Positions 16,109 through 21,810 of a stretch of 38,752 nt of DNA are shown here, one piece after another. The stretch is taken from positions 1-38,752 of the IMG/VR virus record IMGVR_UViG_3300009085_000015; one strand, 5' to 3'. The first letter of the stretch is position 1, and each line of letters begins with the position of its first letter. The stretch is from a virus. Below the pieces are notes generated by a model. The model was not told the DNA's origin and searched no databases. It worked only from the letters and a program-made list of their open reading frames with translations. Both the position numbers and the translations under genes were made by a program.

Positions 16109-16377
16109 AAAAATCAAACTGCCCTTGCTGTGGGGCAGTTGCTCATGAGAATCGTGGCAAGCGTGGGTTTCAATCATCATATGATTGTGATATTGAACAA
16201 TGGCAAATGGTCACTCAAACTTGCACTATTGTATGCACTGGTTGCGGTCTTAGTATAAGCTGTTCTTCAACAGCACTTCATGCTGGTATAAAAAATAAAG
16301 AAAATTCAGAAGAAAATACATATGATTATGTAAAAAACATTGCTATAAACAGATGGAACTTAAGACAAAATAAATAA
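16096..16377 (+). CDS. Lar-like zinc-binding protein (restriction alleviation)
   Basis: A 93-residue protein with two CxxC pairs (Cys9-Cys12 in NCPCCGA and Cys47-Cys50 in VCTGCG) and the C-terminal signature AINRWNLRQ. This order (CPxCG, CxxCG, A-x-x-WNxR) is that of the Lar family of phage restriction alleviation proteins, which reduce cutting by type I restriction enzymes. Family membership is likely; the activity is inferred. It is the second gene of an early-promoter insert inside the late head operon and ends exactly where the MuF-like gene ends on the other strand. Confidence 0.75.
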   Translation: MSSVKKSNCPCCGAVAHENRGKRGFQSSYDCDIEQWQMVTQTCTIVCTGCGLSISCSSTALHAGIKNKENSEENTYDYVKNIAINRWNLRQNK

Positions 16378-17256
16378 TTACAATTTCTTCTTCTGCCCAA
16401 ACTCTTCACGCCATTGCTCCCAAGTCCAGTTGGGAGTTTCATTTTTCTCAGTACCTTCGATTCGGTAGTATGAGTCGCACCGGCAATTTATCGTCTCACT
16501 CGCCGGCCCGTATCCTGGAGAAATAACCTTTCCCCAAGGAGTATGAAAAAGCCCATCTTTCTTGTTCACGGCAACGCCATTCATACGGGCATGGTCTGGC
16601 CTGGTTCGTCCGTCCCGGGTACTCAGCCATACCCGTTCCCCATCAATCCCTTTTTCCTTGGCACGTTCATAAGCCTGAGTACTTCCATCCTGCCAGCATC
16701 TATGGGACTCAGTACGCACTACACGGTCGGATTGCCACAAAAGGTTATTGAATAGATCCTTCATTTCACTGGCAGTCTTAGTGTAACTCTGTCCCGTAGC
16801 GATTCCCCGGGTAATAGTTTCAGCAATCTTGTCTATGGTTCCGGTGTAGAGCTTGCCATACCGTGTAGCAAAATCAGCCCCTGACACTTGGCTGTACACT
16901 GAGTTCCTGATTGCATCCACCGGCAATATGCCAAAAGCCACTTGCTCATAGGTATTTTCATAGCTGTACCAGAATGTTTCGAAAGCATCCAGAACACTAT
17001 TGGCGCTGGTATCTTCTGTCAATGCTTTGGCGTAGTTGATTGACTTCTTGACTTCCTTTGACATTTCCGTGAGTAGGTTTTTCAGCCGATTGTACTTGTT
17101 GGCATCCTCTAAACCGGTAGCGGTAAAGTCTGCAAGCTGTGCTTTAATGGCCTTGTATGAGGCGCTGTAGGACTTGGCAAGCTGTTTCTCGACCACATCA
17201 AGGTAATCCTCTATGCGGTCGGTCCCTTGCTCAAGGAGGTCACGGTATAGGCTCAT
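16378..17256 (-). CDS. MuF-like minor head protein
   Basis: A 292-residue protein. The N-terminal half is helical (LLEQGTDRIEDYLDVVEKQL). The C-terminal half has the Mu F/SPP1 gp7 signature: VVRTESHRCWQDG (about 185-197), WLSTRDGRTRPDHARMNGV (about 213-231), SPGYGPASETINCRCD (about 253-268). These proteins bind the portal, enter the capsid and are ejected with DNA in some phages. It overlaps the upstream small gene by ATGA and lies two genes after the portal, as in SPP1-like phages. Confidence 0.9.
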   Translation of the reverse strand: MSLYRDLLEQGTDRIEDYLDVVEKQLAKSYSASYKAIKAQLADFTATGLEDANKYNRLKNLLTEMSKEVKKSINYAKALTEDTSANSVLDAFETFWYSYENTYEQVAFGILPVDAIRNSVYSQVSGADFATRYGKLYTGTIDKIAETITRGIATGQSYTKTASEMKDLFNNLLWQSDRVVRTESHRCWQDGSTQAYERAKEKGIDGERVWLSTRDGRTRPDHARMNGVAVNKKDGLFHTPWGKVISPGYGPASETINCRCDSYYRIEGTEKNETPNWTWEQWREEFGQKKKL

Positions 17257-17447
17257 TCTGGCCCCAATTCATAGCCATATAGCTCTATAAATTTCTGTTC
17301 CTCATTATGCCAGTAGTATACGCCATAGCATACACCGTTTTCGGTTATGATAATCCTGCCAACATATCCATGGTGAGGCCCAAAGATAACGCGGTCGCGG
17401 ACTGCGTATTCTGTTTCTACAAATACCGGCGTTTTCACTCCGTTCAT
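17253..17447 (-). CDS. Small hypothetical protein between portal and MuF genes
   Basis: A 64-residue beta-rich protein with an SH3-like look (YAVRDRVIFGPHHGYVGRII; GVYYWHNEEQKFIEL). Both ends overlap neighbours by ATGA, so it is translationally coupled to the portal and MuF-like genes. Small SH3-fold proteins with a similar pattern occur as minor structural or regulatory components, but no specific family was recognised. Confidence 0.75.
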   Translation of the reverse strand: MNGVKTPVFVETEYAVRDRVIFGPHHGYVGRIIITENGVCYGVYYWHNEEQKFIELYGYELGPE

Positions 17448-18727
17448 TCCTGGGTATCCTCTTCATCATCAACATCATCTAAAGTCAAGCCAGTACTCGG
17501 AGCAGACTTCTTAACCAACTTCATTTCAGCCTTAACACCATTGGGCAATATGTTTGCTGGCAAGTAGGCCAAGGCGGTTTCTTTTGAGGTCAATGTAGAC
17601 AATTCAACGGCACTACGGATTATGTCTGCTTGATTGATCGGCAAGTCTGCTTGTATGGTAATATCAAGCCCCTCGAATGGCACGTTCACCAGGATATGTC
17701 CACAAATCATTTTAGCCCTGTTCTGTAGGAATTTCAGGAAGTACGGCTTTATGCTGTTGAACCTGTACATCATGGGGAGTAGGCGCCATTTCTGAGCCTC
17801 ACCTGATGCACCGGCGAAATTCTCGTCATAGGCGTCTATGATTTGTAGTGCTTTGGTAATGTCCTCATTCACTACCTTGAGCGCCATTTCGATAAAATCG
17901 GTTGGAATGTCCCTGGTAATAAATGCCGCTTCATTTGCTGGATCTTCTGAACCGTCAAGAATCTTCCACATCTTGACCTTGTCTGCATCGGTGAGACCAG
18001 ATTCGTCTGGAGCATTAGACAGGCGTTTCTTGAGCACCAGGATTGCAGCATTAAAACGCTCTCCTTCGTTGGCAACGTCTTGGGAGAGTAGCTTGTCTTT
18101 AAGGTCAATCAAAGTTAAAGCATGGTCGAAAAGGTTTTTCCATTCGGCTTGGAACGGGCCACAATTGACGGGAACTGTACGGTATCCGTGTTTTTCTTCG
18201 GGTAGTGCAGTCCAAGTACCTTTGATCTTCTCATAACGGTAGATAAAGTCCTTATCCAAGTAATCGGCATACTCTGATTCACCAATCTTGCGATACCAAA
18301 TGAAACCCAAGAGCTTGGGCCGAATGTCATTCGACCAAAGCGGAATACCTTGGTCAAACGGGATTATTTCAAACTGTGGCCCTTCCTCAGAGAACCAATG
18401 CAACTCATACATTCCACCATGCCTTGCACCTTGCTCAAACTCATTGGCAGAAACTAAGGGCTCGTCGTTCAGGTCATAGATAGGTTTCAGGACGCTATCG
18501 TACAAATCACCGGCATACTTGATGTTACCCGGGGAGGCACCATATCCCTTGAAAAGGGCGATACATACCATGGCGTTGGGGCTTACTATTCGGGCATCAG
18601 GTGAAGGCTGTGGAGCTGGCCTTAGTATTGCAGGGTTGTAGCCCTGTGCGTATGCGGTCTGCTGGTTGATTCTTGGGAGTCTATTGGTTAGGGAGTCAAT
18701 GTGGGCCTGTAAAGTTTTAGTGTCCAT
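17444..18727 (-). CDS. Portal protein, SPP1 gp6-like
   Basis: A 427-residue portal. Recognisable parts include FKGYGASPGNIKYAG, WFSEEGPQFEIIPFDQ, RRTIVPVNCGPFQ-like strand VNCGPFQAEWKNLFD, DLKDKLLSQDVANEG (the helix leading into the tunnel) and the acidic C-terminal tail DDVDDEEDTQE. It forms the dodecameric ring through which DNA is packaged. I start it at the ATG at 18,727 because a good promoter predicts transcription beginning on that very base; the longer GTG form at 18,748 lacks a ribosome site. SPP1-type portal plus MuF plus scaffold is a standard head module. Confidence 0.85.
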   Translation of the reverse strand: MDTKTLQAHIDSLTNRLPRINQQTAYAQGYNPAILRPAPQPSPDARIVSPNAMVCIALFKGYGASPGNIKYAGDLYDSVLKPIYDLNDEPLVSANEFEQGARHGGMYELHWFSEEGPQFEIIPFDQGIPLWSNDIRPKLLGFIWYRKIGESEYADYLDKDFIYRYEKIKGTWTALPEEKHGYRTVPVNCGPFQAEWKNLFDHALTLIDLKDKLLSQDVANEGERFNAAILVLKKRLSNAPDESGLTDADKVKMWKILDGSEDPANEAAFITRDIPTDFIEMALKVVNEDITKALQIIDAYDENFAGASGEAQKWRLLPMMYRFNSIKPYFLKFLQNRAKMICGHILVNVPFEGLDITIQADLPINQADIIRSAVELSTLTSKETALAYLPANILPNGVKAEMKLVKKSAPSTGLTLDDVDDEEDTQE

Positions 18728-18733
18728 AACGAT

Positions 18734-18762
18734 ATTGTACCCCCTCACCTTGATTTAGTCAA
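18734..18762 (-). promoter_or_regulatory. Promoter of portal gene, predicted leaderless
   Basis: Minus strand TTGACT (18,762-18,757), a 17-base spacer and TACAAT (18,739-18,734). The expected start site is 18,727, the A of the portal ATG. It overlaps the end of the BRO gene. Confidence 0.65.
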
Positions 18763-19397
18763 ACACCGATCATTTTAAGACTTGCGTCAACTACACTTGC
18801 TGTTTCTGCAATGGATGATTTTACCATAGGCAATCCTTGCACATCTTCTCTGCCTTGTAGTTTCAACATTTCCATGGTTTCAAATATCAGTAGCTTGGCC
18901 TTTTCTTCCGGCGTCATGTCAGGTTTGCGGATGGTTTCGCTCTTAAATACTTGGCGGTATTCTTCGACCGTTGCCTTTGCATAATCAGACCCAACCAAGC
19001 CATGATCCTTCCATTGGTCAGTGAGTGAGTTTCTTGCCTTGGTTGATTTGATGTCAAGTTGTGTTTTCTTGGCCTTATACGAACCGGTCTTTCTAATTGA
19101 TGGTAGTACTTCCGATGTTACCCATTTCCTGAATGGTTTCGCCTCTGGTTTGTCTGACCTGAGTAGCACCGAATACAGGCCAGATTCGTTTATAATCCAT
19201 GCATCTTGTTTTCTTCCTATTGAATCAGTGAGTGGAGTCAGACTCCGTTCATCATCATCAAGTCGCTCAGCCACCCTCCGAACATCTCCTATTTCAAGAA
19301 TCGCGCAAACATCCTTGAGGGCAAACCATGGCTGCCCGTTGATAGTAAATGTCCGTACTTCAGATTCATTGAACTTGAAAACTGCAATGTCATTCAT
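18759..19397 (-). CDS. BRO-N domain antirepressor-like protein
   Basis: A 212-residue protein with an N-terminal BRO domain of about 110 residues (FTINGQPWFALKDVCAILEI; WIINESGLYSVLLRSDKP; FRKWVTSEVLPSIRKTG). BRO proteins are DNA-binding and often act as phage antirepressors. The C-terminal half is a separate helical region. The start at 19,397 has GGAG six bases upstream. The first codons lie only about 15 bases beyond the T-run of a terminator hairpin, so expression needs readthrough of that leader. Its target repressor is not identifiable. Confidence 0.82.
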   Translation of the reverse strand: MNDIAVFKFNESEVRTFTINGQPWFALKDVCAILEIGDVRRVAERLDDDERSLTPLTDSIGRKQDAWIINESGLYSVLLRSDKPEAKPFRKWVTSEVLPSIRKTGSYKAKKTQLDIKSTKARNSLTDQWKDHGLVGSDYAKATVEEYRQVFKSETIRKPDMTPEEKAKLLIFETMEMLKLQGREDVQGLPMVKSSIAETASVVDASLKMIGV

Positions 19398-19411
19398 TCT
19401 AAACTCCAAAT

Positions 19412-19448
19412 AAAAAAGCCCGCTTGCAGGTGAGAGTCTGCTTGCGGG
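19412..19448 (-). terminator. Terminator or attenuator upstream of BRO gene
   Basis: A strong GC stem (AGCCCGC/GCGGGCT) continued by GCAG/CTGC across an AA/AA internal loop, then TTTTTT. It lies between the leader promoter and the BRO ribosome site. Confidence 0.85.
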
Positions 19449-19503
19449 CTTGGCTGGTACGAATTGACCACGGAAGCTCTCACCCTTCCATCGTCAATCT
19501 GAT
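19412..19503 (-). ncRNA. Leader or small RNA with two complementary hairpin loops
   Basis: A predicted transcript of about 92 nt from the promoter at 19,510-19,538. Hairpin 1: ATTGAC pairs with GTCAAT enclosing GGAAG/CTTCC with the 8-base loop GGTGAGAG. Hairpin 2: AGCCCGC pairs with GCGGGCT enclosing GCAG/CTGC with the 8-base loop ACTCTCAC, followed by six T. The loops share a 7-base perfect complement (GTGAGAG with CTCTCAC), which predicts a kissing interaction. It ends just before the BRO ribosome site, so it may be a terminated small RNA, a regulated leader or both. Confidence 0.65.
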
Positions 19504-19509
19504 ACCTGT

Positions 19510-19538
19510 AGTATATAGTACTTTCTCTATATAGTCAA
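19510..19538 (-). promoter_or_regulatory. Promoter of leader RNA and BRO gene
   Basis: Minus strand TTGACT (19,538-19,533), a 17-base spacer and TATACT (19,515-19,510); start expected near 19,503. It begins directly after a terminator for the upstream transcript. Confidence 0.85.
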
Positions 19539-19539
19539 C

Positions 19540-19574
19540 AAAAAGACCCTCCCCCAGCCAACGGAAGGGAGAGG
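19540..19574 (-). terminator. Terminator after structured RNA tract
   Basis: On the minus strand CCTCTCCC pairs with GGGGGAGG (one G-T pair) around an 11-base loop, then GTCTTTTTG. It isolates the leader promoter from upstream transcription. Confidence 0.75.
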
Positions 19575-19679
19575 ATCAGCCACGTACCTAAGCCGATTCG
19601 GGACAGCTCGGCAAACACTGTGTTAACGCCGTTACCCACGGCTTCCCTTGGTTCCTGGCAGCTCTACGAGCAAGGCGGA
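19575..19679 (-). ncRNA. Non-coding tract of consecutive hairpins after tRNA-Thr
   Basis: No convincing open frame. On the minus strand several short stems follow one another: GCTC/GAGC inside CCTTG/CAAGG, GCCGT/ACGGC, AACAC/GTGTT and GCCGA/TCGGC. With the terminator that follows, this looks like the 3' part of a structured transcript that begins upstream of the tRNA. A defined RNA family was not recognised. Confidence 0.4.
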
Positions 19680-19750
19680 TGCTGGATGAAGGAATCGAAC
19701 CTTCACAATCTGCTTACAAGGCAGAAGGTCTACCATTAACCTAATCCAGC
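19680..19750 (-). tRNA. tRNA-Thr (anticodon TGT)
   Basis: A 71-nt cloverleaf: acceptor GCTGGAT with ATCCAGC, D-stem GGTT with GACC and a GG-containing loop, anticodon stem TCTGC with GCAGA around CTTGTAA (anticodon TGT, reading ACA), T-stem GAAGG with CCTTC around TTCGATT, discriminator A. The CCA end is not encoded. It may supplement host decoding of ACA codons in late genes. Confidence 0.93.
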
Positions 19751-19919
19751 AAGTACCGGGCATTTTACGTCCCTTCCGGCAAGACGTTAGGTTTGACCCG
19801 TAGTATTGGTACTGCAATACCCAGCACTGTCTCAGTGAGCGATGAAAAAAAGCACAAGAGGTTGTAGTCTCCCGTGATAGCCATTGGTGGAGTTGCACCA
19901 CCGGACCTGTTATGGCTTT
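19751..19919 (-). ncRNA. Structured non-coding tract between small membrane gene and tRNA-Thr
   Basis: On the minus strand several stems are clear: AGCCAT/ATGGCT enclosing GGTGG/CCACC with loop TGCAACT, then the terminator-like hairpin at 19,845-19,876, CACTG/CAGTG, GTATTG/CAATAC with loop CAGTAC, and ACGTCTT/GGGACGT. One open frame crosses this tract but it is an out-of-frame shadow of the small membrane protein. I interpret it as leader or processing RNA of unknown role. Confidence 0.4.
19845..19876 (-). terminator. Terminator after small membrane protein gene
   Basis: On the minus strand CACGGGAG pairs with CTCTTGTG (two G-T pairs) around an 8-base loop, then C and seven T. Confidence 0.7.
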
Positions 19920-20039
19920 TTATTTTGGCAAAATAATCTTTATCAATCCAGCAAAAGCACTTGCGATAATTGCAAGTAAAAATGCCGATCCAAGCCAATG
20001 CCAAAAGTCCTGAAAGATAAACTGTAATACTTCTATCAT
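19920..20039 (-). CDS. 39-residue membrane protein, left-arm copy
   Basis: The encoded peptide begins MIEVLQFIFQDFWHWLG and continues with a hydrophobic helix (LLAIIASAFAGLIKII) and a short basic end (LPK). AGGAG lies five bases before the ATG. A second copy at 29,692-29,811 in the other arm differs by 9 of 120 bases and three internal residues, so both copies are under constraint. The layout (amphipathic N-terminus with aromatic residues, then one helix) recalls small phage membrane proteins with an FWHWLG-like motif, function unknown to me. Structured RNA and a terminator follow. Confidence 0.8.
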   Translation of the reverse strand: MIEVLQFIFQDFWHWLGSAFLLAIIASAFAGLIKIILPK

Positions 20040-20078
20040 ATCAACTCCTATTCCGTGGAATTGCCCACGGAGTAAATG

Positions 20079-20588
20079 TTATATTTCTTCCCACCGCTTC
20101 CCGATGCTGTCGGGGGAGAAGGGTTTTACAAGATCATGAGCAAAATGTCGCTTTTCACCTGTAGCCATAATAACTGTGTAGTATCCTTCATATTCTCCGA
20201 CAAATCGACCCACAAACGGAACTGTATTGTCAATACTCGCACCATCCCCAACAGTTGCATTGTAGAACACCGCTTCCCTAACTACAGGCACCCATGCTGG
20301 CTTGGGTCGGGGGATCAGTAGTATAAAGTCCTCCATATTAACATGATTACTGTCCTTGGAGAAATAAAACTTTACCGATTTTGCAAATGCTGGCCACTCA
20401 ACCTTCCGCAAGTCCACCACAAGCGGATCTGAAAGCAAAAGCTCCTCGGCTCGCTTGGCTCCCAGGTAAAAGAAAAGCGCTTGTACATAACCATCGAAAA
20501 GACTACCCCTATAATCCTCTGCAAAATCCATAGCGCCATCTATTGGAGCTTTCTTCCTACACTCCTCAAACTCTTTCTTAATATCCAT
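20079..20588 (-). CDS. Hypothetical protein, 169 residues
   Basis: A soluble protein with an acidic helical N-terminus (MDIKKEFEECRKKAPIDGAM) and a beta-rich second half (PAWVPVVREAVFYNATVGDG; VGRFVGEYEGYYTVIMATGE) that could be an SH3-like or similar small barrel. No family was recognised. AAGGAGG precedes the ATG. It is part of a series of small genes between the terminase and the RNA tract. Confidence 0.8.
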   Translation of the reverse strand: MDIKKEFEECRKKAPIDGAMDFAEDYRGSLFDGYVQALFFYLGAKRAEELLLSDPLVVDLRKVEWPAFAKSVKFYFSKDSNHVNMEDFILLIPRPKPAWVPVVREAVFYNATVGDGASIDNTVPFVGRFVGEYEGYYTVIMATGEKRHFAHDLVKPFSPDSIGKRWEEI

Positions 20589-20603
20589 CCTGTTCCTCCT
20601 TGG

Positions 20604-20780
20604 TTACATCCTGACCGCTACTTTTAACCTGTTAATATAAACACCCGTTGTCGTTTCCCTTATAGACGGGTGTTTTTCTTTGATCCTTGCAATAAATGCA
20701 TCATCAACAACATCGAACCGTAACAGGCCAAACTCATTGAAAAGTATGTTAAAGCCTGATTTTGTTATTTCGTATTTCAT
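20604..20780 (-). CDS. Small hypothetical protein, 58 residues
   Basis: An uninterrupted frame starting MKYEITKSGFNILFNEFGLL and ending VYINRLKVAVRM. It has AAGGAGG seven bases before the ATG, the same leader as the gene following it (AAGGAGGAACAGG). It is basic and helical with no recognised motif. The next gene's ribosome site begins right after its stop, as expected for an operon. Confidence 0.75.
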   Translation of the reverse strand: MKYEITKSGFNILFNEFGLLRFDVVDDAFIARIKEKHPSIRETTTGVYINRLKVAVRM

Positions 20781-20802
20781 CCTGTTCCTCCTTGTTCCTC
20801 TG

Positions 20803-21042
20803 TCAGCTTTTTATGCTTTTTAATTTTTCCATTCCAATTGAATTATATCCCTGGTATGATCCAACAACACAATTAAAGCCATATGCACGCTCTAGTATTT
20901 TTCCATCTGATGAAAAATGAGTAATAAAACCATCTTTGACTCTATACCCAACACCACGAAAAGTATAAACACCGTCTTTTTTTAACTTTGCTTTGTCGAG
21001 AATAATTGACTCATTTTCTATAGTAAGCCCATACCGAATCAT
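20803..21042 (-). CDS. Small hypothetical protein, 79 residues
   Basis: The product MIRYGLTIENESIILDKAKL continues with a beta-rich centre (GVYTFRGVGYRVKDGFITHF). The start at 21,042 is chosen because AAGGAGG stands five bases upstream; a longer GTG form would run through the tRNA-like element and gives a peptide typical of translated tRNA. No family was recognised. Confidence 0.8.
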   Translation of the reverse strand: MIRYGLTIENESIILDKAKLKKDGVYTFRGVGYRVKDGFITHFSSDGKILERAYGFNCVVGSYQGYNSIGMEKLKSIKS

Positions 21043-21062
21043 ATTGTCCTCCTTGTTCCTTT

Positions 21063-21168
21063 GGAAGTGTCCAAGATTCGAACTTGGCACGGATTTACTG
21101 GTGGCTTTAATATGGCCAATCTTACCCACCAAACCTCCCCATCGCACTATTCAGTGCCATACACTTCC
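21063..21168 (-). ncRNA. tRNA-like element with intact acceptor and T-arm
   Basis: On the minus strand an 8-bp outer stem (GGAAGTGT with ACACTTCC) encloses a D-arm-like hairpin (GCAC/GTGC), a long imperfect central arm (GGTGG/CCACC plus outer TTT/AAA and GG/CC) and a canonical T-arm (CCAAG, loop TTCGAAT, CTTGG). At 106 nt it is too long for a normal tRNA and no good anticodon loop with a 5-bp stem is present. It may be a degenerate tRNA, a tRNA mimic or an unrelated branched RNA. Its 5' end overlaps the end of a small open frame. Confidence 0.4.
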
Positions 21169-21312
21169 ACGCCTGTCTTTCCAGGCTGTCATAAGTTTTG
21201 TCCCAGCCTCAGCTTGCTCAAGCCTAAGCTGACTACATCCAGACTTAATATTGGACTCTTCCAGCGCCCAGTAATGAGCCGGGCCAGTGTAAACTAAAAC
21301 ACTTGGGATCAT
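21151..21312 (-). CDS. Possible small protein, 53 residues
   Basis: A frame starting MIPSVLVYTGPAHYWALEES and ending KDRRGSVWH. AGGAAG is eight bases before the ATG. The end overlaps the 5' stem of the tRNA-like element by 18 bases. Residue composition is protein-like, with an amphipathic helix in the middle, but there is no second copy or family to support it, so it is a candidate only. Confidence 0.35.
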   Translation of the reverse strand: MIPSVLVYTGPAHYWALEESNIKSGCSQLRLEQAEAGTKLMTAWKDRRGSVWH

Positions 21313-21354
21313 CCCACTGGCTTCCTGGTTCCTTCCATTTGGTTCCTTTCGGCG

Positions 21355-21735
21355 TTACTTTAATTCAATTGCTGGAATAATTGCAGAGGGCTTGAATACC
21401 ACCCTGTAATTGCTTGTTGAAACATCACTTGCTTGTAGCGCTTCCGAAAAGTAAGTAACGTTATCAGAAAGCCCAAGATAGTGCTTCAAGAACTGGCCTT
21501 CATTCGTCTTTACAGTAACAACTAAGTCACCGTCCGAGTCAACAATGATTGCCAGCCTTCCTTCTATGGTAAGAATATACTGGTCTGTTATTCCGTTGTA
21601 GAATACCACGCGCCGGTATACTTCGAAGTTCTGTTCAGCCGTTTCCAGATTTGACCTTGCAATCATTGCATCACTGCAACTGGTAAGAGCCAATAAAGCC
21701 ACCACAACACCGATTGCCATAAATACTTTCTTCAT
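21355..21735 (-). CDS. Predicted lipoprotein
   Basis: A 126-residue protein. A basic start, a hydrophobic run (VFMAIGVVVALLAL) and the lipobox LTSC at residues 17-20 predict a lipid-anchored product. The mature part starts SDAMIARSNLETAEQ and is otherwise beta-rich (YILTIEGRLAIIVDSDGDLV). Serine before the lipobox cysteine is more frequent in spirochaetes than in enterics. It has its own promoter just after the terminase and GGAGG in its leader, so it is an independently expressed accessory gene. Surface exclusion or host alteration is a guess from topology. Confidence 0.75.
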   Translation of the reverse strand: MKKVFMAIGVVVALLALTSCSDAMIARSNLETAEQNFEVYRRVVFYNGITDQYILTIEGRLAIIVDSDGDLVVTVKTNEGQFLKHYLGLSDNVTYFSEALQASDVSTSNYRVVFKPSAIIPAIELK

Positions 21736-21763
21736 TTCTTTGATCCTCCGTTGATCTGTTATT

Positions 21764-21792
21764 ACTATAACCGATACATGATATTAAGTCAA
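21764..21792 (-). promoter_or_regulatory. Promoter of lipoprotein gene
   Basis: Minus strand TTGACT (21,792-21,787), a 17-base spacer and TATAGT (21,769-21,764). The 16 bases TGTATCGGTTATAGTA are shared exactly with the promoter of the XRE regulator gene. Confidence 0.8.
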
Positions 21793-21810
21793 CAGTTAAA
21801 TGAAAAATAT

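Noticed and set aside
19765-20004. 79-codon frame starting MALAWIGIFTC
   Set aside because: It is an out-of-frame reading of the 39-residue membrane protein and the structured RNA behind it; the same shadow appears at the other copy.
21063-21168. tRNA-Sec (selC) as the identity of the tRNA-like element
   Set aside because: The 8-bp acceptor stem and GGAAG start are reminiscent, but there is no TCA anticodon loop or long D-stem.
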